From: Moringa oleifera
Taxonomy: Eukaryota > Streptophyta > Magnoliopsida > Brassicales > Moringaceae
NCBI GenBank assembly: GCA_021397835.1
Contig: JAJFZO010000034.1
Coordinates: 7,928,501-7,992,500 of the forward strand
DNA: 64,000 nucleotides
Direction: 5' to 3'
Of the stretch, positions 1-13,300 are shown piece by piece (within the stretch, counting starts at the first letter, position 1; each line of letters begins with the position of its first letter). Made by a program: the position numbers and the translations under genes. The notes beneath the pieces were generated by a model. That model searched no databases, was not told where the DNA came from, and saw nothing but the letters and a program-made list of their open reading frames with translations.

Positions 1-3000
1 AGACATAGTAACCAGCGAGCGATCCAGGGGAGGCGCATCGCACGGACCCTGGGCACGGGTGGCACGCCTCGGTGACCCCCAACAGGCACGGCATGGGCGG
101 ATTGCCCATCGTGCGGCTGCGACGCGAATGCCAGCGATGCCACAAGTGCCTATCACGAGCAAGCCCCATGACATAGTGCCCAGTGGTCGAGCCAGGGAGC
201 CGCATTGCACGGATCTTGGGCATGGGAGGCATGGCTCGGCAGCCCTCAGCAGGCATGGCATGGGCTTCTTGCCCCTAGACACGGAGCCTAGCGAGTGAAC
301 CAGGACAACCGTGTCGCACCGACCCTGGGCACGAAAGGCATGCCTCACAGCCCCTAACAGGCATGGCATGGGCCACCTGCCCAGCATGCGGAAGTGGTGG
401 GTGTGCCAGGCAGGAAACGGGAGCCCCTTGTGAGCCAGCCCCCTCGTCCTTACCCTCGACATTGTGCCCAGCGAGCGAGCCAGGGGAGCCGCGACGTATG
501 GACCCTGGCCATGGGAAGCATGCCTCACAGCCCCTAGCAGGCACCGCATGGGCTGCTTGCCCAGTGCGCGGCAGTGGTGGGCGCGCTAGCCAGGCCACAG
601 GCACCCATCGCGAGCCAGCCCCCTCGTCCCTGACACTCGACATTGTGCCCAGTTAGCGAGCCAGGCGAGCCGCGTCGCACGGACCCTGGGCACGGGAGGC
701 TTTCCTAGGCAGCCCCCAGCAGGTATGGTGTGGGCTGCTTGCCTATCATGCAGCAGCGGTGGCGCACCAGCCAGGCTACTGGCGCCCATCGCAACCCAGC
801 CCCCTCATCCCTGCCCCTCGACATGGTGCCCAATGAGCAAGCCAGGTGAGCCGCATCGCTTGGACACTTTGCATGGGAGGCATGCCTCGGCAGCCCCCAG
901 TAGGCATGGCATGGGCTGCTTGCCCAGCATGCGGCAGCGGTGGGCACGCCAGCCAGGCCAAGGGCGCCCATCGCGAGCCAGCCCCCTTGTCCCTAATCCT
1001 AGACACAGTGGCCAGCGAGTGAGCCAAGCGAGCCGTGTCGCACGGACCCTGGGCATGGGAGGCATGCCGCGGAAGCCCCCAGCAGGGATGGCTTGGGATG
1101 CTTGTCCAGCGTGCGGCAGCAGTGGGTGCACCAGCCTATCCATGGGTGCCAATTGCGAGCCAGCCCCCTCGTCCCGGCCCCTCGACATAGTGCCCAGCGA
1201 GCGAGCCAGGAGAGCCACATCGTGTGGACCCTGGGCACTGCAGGCATGCCTCGATAGCCCTCAGCAGGTACAGTATGGGCTGCTTGCCCATCGTACGACA
1301 GCGGTGGGCACGCATGCAAGGCCACGGGCACCCATTATGAGCCAGCCCCTCGACATAGTGCCCAACGGGCGAGCCAGGGAGCCACGTCACATGGGCCCTG
1401 AGCACGAGAGGCTTGCCTCGGCTGCCCCCAGCTGGCACAGCATGCGAGGCCACGGGCGCCCACCTCGAGCCAGCCCCCTTGTCCTTGCCCCTCGACATAC
1501 TGCCCAGCGAGTGAACCTGGGGAGCCGCGTCACACAGAACCTGGGCTTGGGAGGCACGCCTTGGCAACCCCTAGTAGGCACGGGATGGGCTGGTTACCCA
1601 GCGTGCGGCAGTGGTGTGCGCGCAAGCCAGGCCACGGGCGCCCATCGTGAGCCATCCCCTTTGTCCCCGCCCCTCCATTTACTACCCAGCGAGAGAGCCA
1701 GGGGAGCCGCGTCGCATGGACCCTGGGCACGAGAGACATGCCTTGGCAGCCCCCAGCAGGCACGGCATTGTCTGCTTGCTCAACTTGCGACAGTGGTGGG
1801 GGCGCCAGGTAGGGCACGAGCACCCATCGCGAGCCAGCCCCCTAGTCCCTGCCCCTCGACACAGACCTCAGCGAGCGAGCCAGGAGAGCCGCGTCACATG
1901 GACCTTGTGGATGGAAGCCTTGCCTTAGCAGCCCTTGGCAGGCATGGCATGGGCTTTTTGCACAGTGTGCGGCAGTGGTGGGCGTGCCAGCCAGGCCCCG
2001 GGTGCCTATCGCGAGCCAGCCCCCTCGTCCCTACCCCTCAACATAGTGCCCAGCGAGCGAGCCAAGGAAGCTGCATCGCATGGACCCTCGGCATGGGAGG
2101 CACGCCTTGGCAGCCCCCACCAAGCACGGCATGGGCTGTTTGCCCTGTGTGCGGCAGCGGTGGTCGCGCCTACCTGGTCACGGGCGGCCATTGTGAGCGA
2201 ACCCCCTCGAGCCAGCCCCTCGACATTGTGGCTAGTGAGCGAGCCAGGGGAGTTGCGACGCACGGACCCTGGGAACAGGAGGCATGCCACACAGCCCCCA
2301 GATGGCACGGCATGGGCTACTTGCCTAGCATGTGGTAGCGGTGGGCGCCCCAGCCAGGCCACAGGCGCCCACTGCGAGCCAGGCCCCTCGTCCCTGCCTC
2401 TCGACATGGTGCCCAGTGAGTGACCTAGGCGAACCACGTTGGATGGACGCTGGGCATAGGAGGCATGCCACAGCAGCCCCCAGCAGGCTCGGCATGGCCC
2501 ATGTGCCCAGTGTACAGCCAGGCCAGTGGCGCCCATCGCGAGCTAGACCCCATGTCCCCGAACCTCCATATAGTGCTCAGCAACCGAGCCAGGTGAGCCA
2601 CGTCGCCCGGACCCTTGGCATGGGAGGCATGCCTCGACAGCCTCCAGCAGGTACAGCATGGACTGCTTGCCAAGCATGCGGCAGTGGTGGGCGCGCCAGC
2701 CAGGCCACTGGTGCCCATCACGAGCCAGCCCCCTCATCCCAGTCCTTCGACGTAGTGCCCAGCAAGCGAGCCAAGGGAGGCATGCCGAGGAAGAGCCCAG
2801 CTGGTGCAGCATGTGCTACTTGCCCAGCATGCGACAGCGATGGGTGCGCCAGCCGGGCCATGGGCACCCTACAGCGAGCAAGCCCCCTCGACATAGTGCC
2901 CAGTGAGCGAGCCTGAGGAGTTGCGACACACGGACCCTGGGCATCAGCCCCCAGCAGGCACGCCATGGGCTGCTTGCCCAGCATGCAGCAGCGATGGGCG

Positions 3001-3705
3001 CGCCAGCCTGGCCCCTGGTGCCAATCGTGAGCCAGCCCCCTCGTCTTGGCCTCTCGACATTATGCCTAGTGAGTAAGCCAGGGGAGCCACGTTGCGTGGA
3101 TGTTGGGCACGGGAGGCATACCTCGTAAGCCCCCAGTAGGCACGGCATGGGCTTGTTGCCCAATGTGCGACAGCAGTGGGCATGCCTGCTAGACCACGGG
3201 CGCCCATTCTGAGCCAGCCCCTCGACATAGTGCCCAATGGGCGAGCCAGGGAGCCGCGTCGCACGGACCCTGGGCACCAGAGGCTTGCCTCGGTTGCCCC
3301 CAGCTGGCACAGCATGGGCTGCTTGCCCAGCATGCGGCAGTGGTGGGAACGGCTGCAAGGCCACAAGCGCCCATCGCGAGCCAGCCCAATTGTCCCTGCC
3401 CCTCGACATAGTGCCTAGCGAGTGAACCTGGGGAGCCATGTCGCACGGAACCTGGGCTTGGGAGGCACGCCTTGGCAACCCCCAGTAGGCACGGCATGGG
3501 CTGCTTGCCCAGGTAGCGACTGCGGTGGGCGCGCCTACAAGGCCACGGGTGCCCATCTTGAGCCAGCCCCCTCGTCCTTGTCCCTCAGCAAAGTGCCCAG
3601 CGAGCGAGCTTGGGGAGCCATGTTGCACAGATCGTGGGCATAGGTGGCATGCCTCGGAAGCCCCTAGCAGGCATGGCATGGATAGGTTGCCCAGCGTGCA
3701 GCGGC

Positions 3706-3720
3706 GGGGGGGGGGGGGGG
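3706..3720. repeat. G15 homopolymer inside a satellite monomer
   Basis: A run of 15 G replaces the usual short G stretch after GCGGC in one monomer. It looks like replication slippage. Confidence 0.9.
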
Positions 3721-5699
3721 TGCCGGCCAGGCCACGGGCGCCCATCACGAGCCAGCCCCCTTGTCCCTGCCCCTCAACATAGTGGCCAGCGAGGGAGCCA
3801 GGGGAGCCGCGTCGCATGGACCCTAGGCACGGGAGGCATGCCTTGGCAACCCTGCCAGGCATGGCATGGGCTGTTTGGCCGGCGTGCGGCAGCGATGGTC
3901 GCGCCTACCAGGCCACGAATGGCCATCGCGAGCGAACCCCCTCGTCCCTGCCCCTCGACATAGCGCCTTGCGAGCGAGCCAGAGGAAGCGCATCAGATGG
4001 ACCCTAGGCACGGGTGGCATTCCTTAGAAGCCCCCTGCAGGCACGGCATGGGCTGCTTGCCCAGTGCACAGCAGCGGTGGGCGTACCAGCCATGCCACAA
4101 GCGCCCATCACAAGCCAGCCCATCACATAGTGCCCAGCAAGTGAGCCAGGGGAGCCGCTTGCATGGAACCTGGTCACGGGAGGCATACCTTGGCAGCCCC
4201 AAGTAGGCAGGGAATGGTCCAAATGCCCAGCGTGCGGCAGCGGTGGGCGTGCTAGCCAGGCCACGGGCGCCCATCGAGAGCCAGCCCCCTTGTCCTGGCC
4301 CCTCGACATGGTGCCCAGCGTACGAGGCAGGGGAGCCATGTCGCACGGACCTTGGTTTGGGAGGCATGCCTCGGCAGCCCCCTCGTCCCTGAGCCTCGAT
4401 GTAGTGCCAAGCGAGCATGCCAGAGGAGCCGTGTCGCACGGTCCTTGGGCACAGGAGGCACTCATCGGTAGCCCCCAGCAGGCACAGCATGGGCCAAATG
4501 CTCAGCATGAGGCAGCAATGGGCACGCCAGCCAGGCCACTGGCGCCCATCACGAGCCATCCCCCTCGTCCCTGTCCCTCGACGTAGTGCCCAATGAGCGA
4601 GTTAGGGGAACCGTGTCACACGGACCTTGGGCAAGGGAGGAAGACCTTGGCCGCTCCAAGCAAGCATGGAACGGGCTGCTTGCCCCGCGTGCGGCAGCGG
4701 TGGGTGCGCCGGCCACGCCACGAGCGCCCATCGTGAGCTAGCCCCCTCGTCCTTATCCCTAGACGTAGTGCCAAGCGAGCGGGCCAGCTGAGCCGCGTCA
4801 CACAGATCCTGGGCATGGGAGGCACGCCTCTGCTGCCACAGGTAGGCACAGGATTGGCTGCTGGCCCAGCGCGCGTCAGTAGTGTTCGCACCTACTAGGC
4901 CACGGGCGGCCATCGCGAGCCAACCCCCTCATCCCTGCCCCTCGACATAGTGCCCAGCGAGCGAGCCAGGGGAGCTACGTCGCATGGACCCTGGGCACGG
5001 GAGGCATGCCTCAGAAGCCCCCTGCAGGCACGGAATAGGCTGCTTGCCCACCATGCAGCAGCGGTGGGCGCGCCAGCCATGCCACGGGCGCCCATCACGA
5101 GCGAGGCCTTAGATATTGTACCCAGCTAGCGAGCCAGGGGAACCGCGTTGCGCAGACCCTGGGCACTAGAGGCATGCCAAACAGCCCCCAGATGGCACAG
5201 CATGGGCTGCTTGCCCAGCGTGTGGCAGCGGTGGGCGAGCCAGCCAGGCCACCAACGCCCATTGCGAGTTAGCCCCCTCATCCCTGCCCCTCGACATACT
5301 ACCCAGCGAGCGAGCTAGGGGAGCCGCGTCACATGGTCCCTGGGTACAGGAGGCATGCCTCGGCAGCACCCAGCAGGCATGGCATGGGCTGCATGCCCAG
5401 AGTGTGGCAGCGGTGGGCGCCCCAGCCAGGCAATGGGCGCCCATTGCATGCCAGCCTCCTCGTCCAGGTCCTTCGACGAAGTGCCCAGTGAGTGAGCCAG
5501 AGGAGCCACGTCGCACGGACCTTGGGCAATGAAGGCATGCCGCGACTGCCCCCAGCTGGCGCAGCATGGGCTACTTGCCCAGTGTGCAGCGGCGGTGGGC
5601 GCACCAGCCGGGCCATGGGCGCCCACCGCGAGCCAGCCCCCTCGTCCCTGCCCCTCTACATGGTGCCCAGCGTGCGAGCCAGGTGGAGCCAAGTCGCAA

Positions 5700-6260
5700 G
5701 GACACTGGGCATGGCAGGCATGCCTCGGAAGCCCCCAGTAGGCACGGCAAGGGCTGCAGCGTGCGAGCCAGGTGTGCCCACGCCAAGTGTGCAAGGACAC
5801 TTGGCATGGCAGGCATGCCTCGGAAGCCCCCAGCAGGCATGGCAAGGGCTGCTTTCCCAGCGTACAGCAGCTGTGCCCACGATCTGTGCCCAGGAGGTAG
5901 GCCTCAGCAACCCCCAGCAGGCACGGCGTGGGCAGCTTACCCAGAGTGCGGTAGCGGTGGGCGTGCCAGCGAGATCATGGGCGGCCATCGCAAGCCAGCC
6001 CCCTCATCCCTGCCCCTCGACATGGTGCCCAGCATGCGAACCAGGTGGAGCCAAGTCGCAAGGACACTGGGCATGGCAGGCATGCCTCGGAAGCCCCCAG
6101 CAGGCACGGCAAGGGCTGCTTTCCTAGCGTACAGCAGCTGTGCCCACGATCTGTGCACAGGAGGCAAGCCTCAGCAACCCCCAGCAGGCACGGCGTGGGC
6201 AGCTTACCCTGAGTGCGGCAGCGGTGGGTGTGCCAGCGAGGCCATGGGCACCCATCGCAA
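5700..6260. repeat. Local duplication of a rearranged satellite segment (265-bp offset)
   Basis: A hybrid segment containing GTACAGCAGCTGTGCCCACG followed by ATCTGTGC occurs twice, the shared word CCCACGATCTGTGC starting at 5877 and 6142. Flanks such as GGTGGAGCCAAGTCGCAAGG also match. The pair is much more alike than neighbouring monomers, so it is a recent local duplication of a deleted monomer variant. Confidence 0.8.
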
Positions 6261-8948
6261 GCCAGCCCCCTCGTCCCTGCCCTCAACACGAAGCCCAGCG
6301 AGCGAGCCAGTAGAGCCACGTCGCTTGGACCGTGGGCAAAGGAGGCATGCCTCACAGCCCCCAGCAAGGACGGCATGGGCTACTTGCCCAGCGTGCGGCA
6401 GCGGTGGGAGCCCCAGCCAGGCCACGGACGAACATCGCGAGCCATCTCTATTGTCCCCTCCCCTCAACATGGTGCCCAGCAAGCAAGGTAGCGGAGCCAC
6501 ATCGCATGGACCCTAGGCACAGGAGGCATGCCTTGGCAGCCCCCAGCAGGCACGGAATGAGCTTCTTTGCCAGCATGGGGCAGCGGTGGGCATTCCAGCC
6601 AGGCCACGGGCGCCCATCGCCAGCCAACCCCTTTGTCTCGACCCTTCAACATGGTGCCCAGCGTGCGAGCCAGGGGAGCCGTGTCACACGGATCCTGGGT
6701 TTGGAGGCATGCCTCGGCAGGCCCCTCATCCCTACCCCTCGACTTACTGCCCAGCGAGCGAGCCAGGGGAACCGCGTCGCTTGGACCCTAGGCATGGGTG
6801 GCATGCCCTCGCAGCCCCCAGTAGGCATGGCATGGGCTGCTTGCACAGGATGCGACAGTGGTGGGCGCACCAGCCAGGCCACGGGTGCCCATTGTGAGGC
6901 AGCCCCGTCGCCCCTGCCCCTCGACATAGAGACCACCAAGAGAGCCAGGGGAGCCACGTCGCACGGACCCGGGGCACAGGAGGCATGCCTCGGCAGCCCC
7001 CAGCAGGCACGGCATGGGCTGCTTGCCCAGTGTACGGCAGCATGGGGGCGCCAGCCAGGCCACGGATGCCAATTATGAGCCCGGCCCCTCGTCCCTGCCC
7101 TTTGACATGGTGTCCCGCAAGCTTGCCAGGGGAGCAGCGTCGCACGGACCCTGGGCATGGGAGGCATGCCTCGGTAGCCCCCAGTAGGCATGGTATGGGC
7201 TGCTTGCACAGCGTGCGCCAGCGATGGGCTAGCCAGCCAGGCCACGGGCGCCCATCGTGAACCAACCCCATCGTCCCTGCCCCTCGACTTACTGCCCAGC
7301 GAGCTAGCTAGGGAGCCACGTCTCATGGACCCAGGGCATGGGTGGCATGCCTCGGCAGCCCCCAGCAGGTACGGTATGGGCTGCTCACCCTTCCTGCGGC
7401 AGTGGTGGGCGTGCCAGCAAGGCCACGGGTGCCCATCATGACCCAGCCCCCTCGTCCCTGCCCCTCGACATGGTGCCCAGCGAGCGAGCCAGGGGAGCTG
7501 TATTGCATGGACAATGGGCATGGGAGGCAAGCCAAGGCAGCCCCCAGCAGGCACGGCACGAGCTATGTGCCCAGGATGCGGCAGTGGTGGGTGCGCCAGC
7601 CAGGCCAGTGGCGCTAATTGCAAGCCAGCCTCCTCGTCCCCGAACCTCGACATAGTGCCCAGTGAGTGAGCCTGAGGAGCCGCATCGCGTGGACCCCAAG
7701 CACGAGAGGCATGGCTCAGAAGCCCCAAGCATGCATGGCATGGGCTGCTTGCACTGAGTGCGGCAGCGGTGGGCACGGCAGCCAGGCCACGAGCGCCCAT
7801 CGTGAGCCAGCCCTATCATTCGTGCCCTCGACATGGCGCCCAGCGAGCGAGCCATGGGAGCCGCATCGCACGGACCCTGGGTACGGGAGGCATGCCTCAG
7901 CAGCCCCCAGCAGGCACGGCATTGGCCAAGTGCCCATCATGCGGCAGCATTGGGCGTGCCAGCCAGGCCACGGACGCCCATCACGAGCCAGCCCCTCATC
8001 CCAGACCCACGACATGGTTCCCAGCGAGTGAGCCAGGGGAGCTGCCTTGCACGGACCCTAGGCATGGGAGGCATGCCTTGCATCCCCCAGGAGGCACGGC
8101 ATGGGCTGCTTGACAGTGTGCGGGGGCAGTAGGCGCGTCAGCCAGGCTACAGGCACCCATCGCAAGCCAGCCCCACGACATAGTGCCCAGTAAGCGAGCC
8201 AGGGGAGACGCATCGCACGAACCCTAGGCACAGGAGGCACACCTCGGCAGCCCCCAGCAGGCACAGCAAGGGCTGCTTGCCTAGCATGCGAGAGCAGTGG
8301 GCGCGCTAGCCAGGCCACGGGCACCCAACGCGGGCCAGCCCCCTTGTCCCTGCCGCTCAACATAATGCCAAGCGAGCGAGCCAGGGGAGCCGTGTCGCAT
8401 GGGCCCTTGGAACGAGAGGCATGCGTCGACAACCCCCTGCAGGCACGGCATGGGCTACTTGCCCAGCGTGTTGCAGTGGTGGGTGTGCCAGCCAGGCCAC
8501 GGGCACCCATTGCGAGCCAGCCCCCTCGTCCCTGCCCCTCGACATAGTGCCGAGCAAGCAAAACCAAGGGACCATGTGCACGAGAGGAATGGCTTAGCAG
8601 CCCCAAGCAGGCACGGGATGGGCTGCTTGCACAGCTAGTAGCTACGTTGGGTGCGCCAGCAAGGCCACGGGCGCCCATCGCGAGCCAGCCCCTAGGCATA
8701 GTGCCCAGCGGCGAGCCCGTGTAGCCGCGTCGCACAGACCCTGGGCATGGGGGGCATGCCTTGGCAGCCTCCAGTATGCACGGCGTGGGCTGCTTGCCCA
8801 GTGTGCGGCAACGGTGGGTGCGCCAGCCAACCCACGGGTGCCCATCACAAGCTAACACCTCGACATAGTGCCCAGCGAGTGAGCCAGGGAGCCGCATCAC
8901 AGGTACCCTGGGCACGGGAGGCATGCCTCGGCAGCCCCCAGCAGGCAT

Positions 8949-10392
8949 AATTATTTATTAAGCTTAATTTTTTTATTAAACCTAATTAAATCTCAAAATT
9001 AATTAATTATGTGGCCCATCAAGTTATTAGATCCAATGTATTGTTAGGCTCAACTACAAATTTTGCCTAAAAAATTGATTATGCCAATTTTAGTTCTTAC
9101 TACTAGTTGTATATTGAATTCAATTTTTTTGTTTGGCCAAAATAAATCTTAAGTCTAATTAATTACTTGGTGTAATTAATTATTTGGTTTAATTAATTGC
9201 TGAGCTTAATTATTGGTATCCTCAACTATTTTTATAATCTGATTAATTTTTAAGCCCCATTAATGTAAGCTAGGCTAAATTTGTTCATAATTTATGTCCA
9301 AAGACATCTTAAGCACATTTGCCCATAGGCCTAATTATTTGTTAGCCTCATGTAGGTCTAATTATATCTTAAATTTAATTAATATTGAGTCAACTTATAT
9401 TTTAAGCATATAAGTATTAAGTCGATTTTATTTTGAAATTCAATGATATATTGAGCTTAATTATTTATTAAAATTTTTAAGCTTAATTTTTTATTAAGCA
9501 TAATCAAATCTTAGGCTCAACAATTTTTATGCACAATTAAATGCACGGCTCAATTAGTTATTAGACTCAATAATTGTTAAATCTAATTAAATATTAGATC
9601 AAATTAATTATTAAGCATAATTACATCTTATGACTAATTATTTATTGGTTCTATTTTGTTAAAAATCCTTTTTTGTTTAAGTTCAATTATTTACATGAGA
9701 CAATTATTAAGCCAAATTTTTTATTAAGTCCAATTAAATCTTGTACTCAATTAATTGTTAGAACCATCGAATTACTCAGCCCATTGAATTATTATGTCCG
9801 ATTAATTTCTAAGCTTGATTACTTATTAGACTTAATTATTTTTGCGTCTAATTAATTCTTAGGCCCAATCAACTTCGTTAACCCAATTCATTCCTAGGTC
9901 AAATTATTTTTTGGGTTCATAAACAATAAACTCAATTAATTATTAAATCTTATAAATATTACTCTTAATTATATTTAAGGCTAATATACACGAGGTCTAA
10001 TTATGTATTACATTGAATTATTTATTAAATCTAATTATGTCTCAAGTTCAGTTATATTAGGTCTAATATATTGTAAGCCCCATTATATATGAGGCCTAAT
10101 TATATATATATTTTCAATTTTGATGCCTAATTAATTTGAAATCTATTTATATCTTTAATTTAATATTTATTAAGTTTAATTATATGCCAAATTATGTTTT
10201 AGATTCATCAAATTACTTATTTGATGCTTTCGAAATAATTAATGGGCGTAATTATATCTTCAACACAACAACGTTTTAGATCCAATTATATATTAAGCTA
10301 GATTTTCTATAAGGCATAATTACATCTTGAGCTTTACTAATTCTTACACACAATTAAATATTCGATTGATTGTTAGATCTAATTAATTGATT
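8949..10392. other. AT-rich block interrupting the satellite array
   Basis: About 1.44 kb of strongly AT-rich DNA sits between two satellite arrays with sharp edges. It is built from loosely repeated words such as TTAATTAATTATTAAGC, and one stretch recurs loosely about 516 bp apart (near 8949 and 9466). I see no terminal inverted repeats, no LTR ends, no coding frame and no RNA gene. The satellite resumes on the right about 46 bp earlier in monomer phase than it stopped on the left, so the block is flanked by near-identical stretches of satellite. It could be a diverged AT-rich minisatellite or a foreign insertion; I cannot name it. Confidence 0.75.
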
Positions 10393-13300
10393 GACGCACA
10401 GGCCCTGGGCACAGGAGGCATGCCTCGGCAGCCCCCAGCAGGCACTTCATTGGCCAAGTACCCGGTGTACGACAGCATTGGGCACGCCTGCCAGGCCACA
10501 GGCGCCCATTGTGAGCTGGCCTCTCGTCCCTGCCCCTCGACATGGCGGCCAGCGAGTGAGCCAGGGGAGTCGCATTGCACGGACCCTGGGCACAGGAGGC
10601 ATGCCTCACAGCCCCCAGATGGCATGGCATGGGCTGCTTGCCTAAAGTGTGGCAGCAGTTAGAGCGCCAGCCATGCCACGGGTGCCCATCGCGAGCCAGA
10701 CCCCTCGTCCATGCCCCTCGACTTGGTGCCCAGCGAGCGTGCCAGGGGAGCCGCGTCGCATAGACCCTGGGCACGGGAGGCATGCCTTGGCTGCCCCCAG
10801 TAGGCATGGCATGGGCTGCTTGCCAAGCGTGCGGCAACTGTGGGCACGCCAGCCAGGCCACGGGCGACAATCGCAGGCCAGACCCCTCGTCCATGCCCCT
10901 CGACATGGTGCCTATCAAGCGAGCCTTGGGAGCCACGTCGCACGGACCCTGGGCACACAAGGCATGCCTCACAACCCCCAGCATGCATGGCATGGGCTGC
11001 TTGCAAAGAGTGTGGCAGCTGTGGGCACGCAATCCATGCCACGGGCGCCCATCACGAGCCAGACCACTCATCCATGCCCCTTGACATGGTGCCCAGCGAG
11101 CGTGCCAGGGGAACCATGTCGCATAGACCCTGGCAAGGGAGGCATGCCTCGGCAGTCCCCAGTAGGCTTGGCATGGGCTGCTTGCACAGCATGTGGCAGC
11201 GGTGGGCTCGCCAGCCAGGCCACGGTTGCCCATCGCGAGCCAGCGCCCTCGTCCCTGCCCATCGACATGGAGCTTATCGAGACAGCCAGGGGAGAAGCGT
11301 CACACGGACCCTGGGCATGGGAGGCATGCCTCGAAAGCCCCTAGCAGGCACGGCATGGGCTGCTTGCCCAGTGTGGGGCAGCGGTGAGCGCGCCAGCCAG
11401 GCCACGGGTGCCCATCGCGAGCCAGCCCCCCTGTCCCTCGACGTGGTGCCCAACGAGCGAGCTAGGGGAGCTGTGTCGCACGGACCCTGGGCACGGGAGG
11501 CACGACTCTGGCAGCCCCCAGCAGGCACGGCATAGGCTGCTTGCCCAACGTGTTGCAGCGGTGGGTGCGCCAGCGACGCAACAAGCGCCCATCGCGAGCC
11601 AGCCCCCGCGTTCCTACCCCTCAACATAGTGCCCAGCAAGCGAGCCAAGGGAGCCGCATCGCACGGACCCTGGGCATGGGAAGCATGCCTCGGCCGCCCT
11701 CAACAGGCATGGCATGGCATGGGTTGCTTGCCCAGCGAGCGGCAGCGGTGGGCGCACTAGCCAGGCCATTGGCGCCCATCGCAATCCAGCCCCTAGTTCC
11801 CTGCCCTTCGACATAGTGCCCAGCGAACGAGCCAAGGGAGCCGCGTCGCACGGACCCTGGGCACGGGAGGAATGCCTCGACAGCCCCCAGCAGGCACAGC
11901 ATGGGCTACTTGCCCAGCGTGCGGCAGCGGGGGGCGCGCCAGCCGGGCGATAGGCACCCATCCCAAACAAGCTCCCTCATCCCTGACACTCGACATAGGG
12001 CCCAACAAGTGAGCCAGGGGAGTCGTGTTGCAGGGACCCTGGGCATGGGTGGCATGCCTCTGCGTCCCCCAGCAGGCATGGCATGGGCTGCTTGCCAAGC
12101 GTGCGAAAGTGGTAGGCGTGCCAGCCTGGCCACGGGCGCCCATCGTGAGCTAGCCCCATGACATAGTGCCCAGCAAGCGAGCCCAGAAAGCCATGTCGCA
12201 CTGACCTCGGGCACGGGAGGCACGCCTCGGCAGCCCCCTGCAGGCACGGCATGGGTTGCTTGCCCCATGTGTGAGTGTGATGGGCATGCCATCCAAGCCA
12301 CCGGCGCCCATCGCAAGCTAGCCCTCTTGTCCTTGCCCCTCGACATGGTGCCTAGTGTAGGAGCCCGGGGAGCCGCATCACAGGGACCCTGGCAATGGTA
12401 GACTTGCCTTGGCAGCCCCCAGCAGGCACTGCATGAGCCGTTTGCCCAGCATGCGCCAGCCGTGGGTGCGCCAGCTAGGCCACGGGCAACCATCGCCAGC
12501 CAGCCCATCAACATTGTGCCCAGCGACTGAGCCAGGGGTGCCGCATCATACGGACCCTGCGCACTGGAGGCATGCCTCGGCACAGGTGGCATGGGTTGCT
12601 TGCCAAGCTTGCGGCAACAGTGGGCGTGCCAGCCTGGCCACGGGTGCTCATCGTGAGCCAGCCCCCTCGTCCCTACCCCTCGACACAGTGCCCAGCGAGC
12701 GAGCCAGGGAACCCGCGTCGCATGGACCCTGGGCATGGGAGCCATGCCTTGGCCACCCCCAGCAGGCACGGCAGGGGTGGGTGCGCCTGCCAGGCCACGG
12801 GCTCCCATCATGAGCCAGCCCTTCAACATAGTGCCCAGTGAGCAAGCCAAGGAAGCCGCGTCGCATAGACACTGGGGACGGGAGGATTGCCTCGGCAGCC
12901 CCCAGTAGGCACAGCATGGGCTGCTTACCTAGAATGTAGGAGCAGTGGACACGCGTGCTAGGCCACAGGCACCTATCACGAGCCAAGCCCGCAACATAAT
13001 GCCCAGCGAGCGAGCCAGGGAAGCCGCCTCGCATGGACCCTGGGCATGAGAGGCACGCCTCGACAACCCTCAGCCAAAATGGCATGGGCTACTTACCAAG
13101 CGTGAGGCAGCAGTGGCGCGCCAGCCAGGCCACGGGCGCCCATCACGAGCCAGCCCCTCAAGATAGTGGCCATCAAGCAAGCCAAGGGAGCCGCGCTCCA
13201 CTCACCCTGGGCACGGGAGGCTTGCCTCGGCAGCCCCCAGCAGGCACGGCATGGGCTGCTTGCCCAGCAGGCCAGATCAGTGGACGCGCCAGCCAGGCCA

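Larger units (their letters stand above)
1..8948. repeat. rDNA spacer satellite array 1 (about 49 monomers)
   Basis: This is a head-to-tail tandem array of a GC-rich monomer, about 182 bp by spacing of the landmark CATGCCT. Landmarks recur in fixed order: GGCACGGCATGGGCTGCTTG, GGCAGCGGTGGGCGCGCCAG, CCACGGGCGCCCATCGCGAG, CCCCTCGACATAGTGCCCAG, GAGCCAGGGGAGCCGCGTCG, GGACCCTGGGCACGGGAGGC. Monomers differ by many substitutions and by small and whole-segment deletions. The same satellite lies between 25S and promoter elsewhere in the window, so it is an intergenic-spacer subrepeat of 45S rDNA. The array enters from outside the window and stops abruptly at the AT-rich block. Its long open frames, including one of 537 codons, result from composition and not from a gene. 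Confidence 0.93.

Noticed and set aside
725..2338. Open frame of 537 codons in satellite DNA, and scores of other 60-380-codon frames on both strands in the satellite arrays
   Set aside because: They repeat the same low-complexity peptides (rich in Ala, Pro, Arg, Gly) in all frames with the satellite period, have no domain, and start and stop wherever point mutations fall.
1..8948. CRISPR-like array
   Set aside because: The repeats are contiguous 182-bp monomers without short repeat/unique spacer alternation, and the DNA is plant nuclear.
9673..9855. 60-codon frame in the AT-rich block
   Set aside because: AT-rich, low complexity, no motif; expected by chance.
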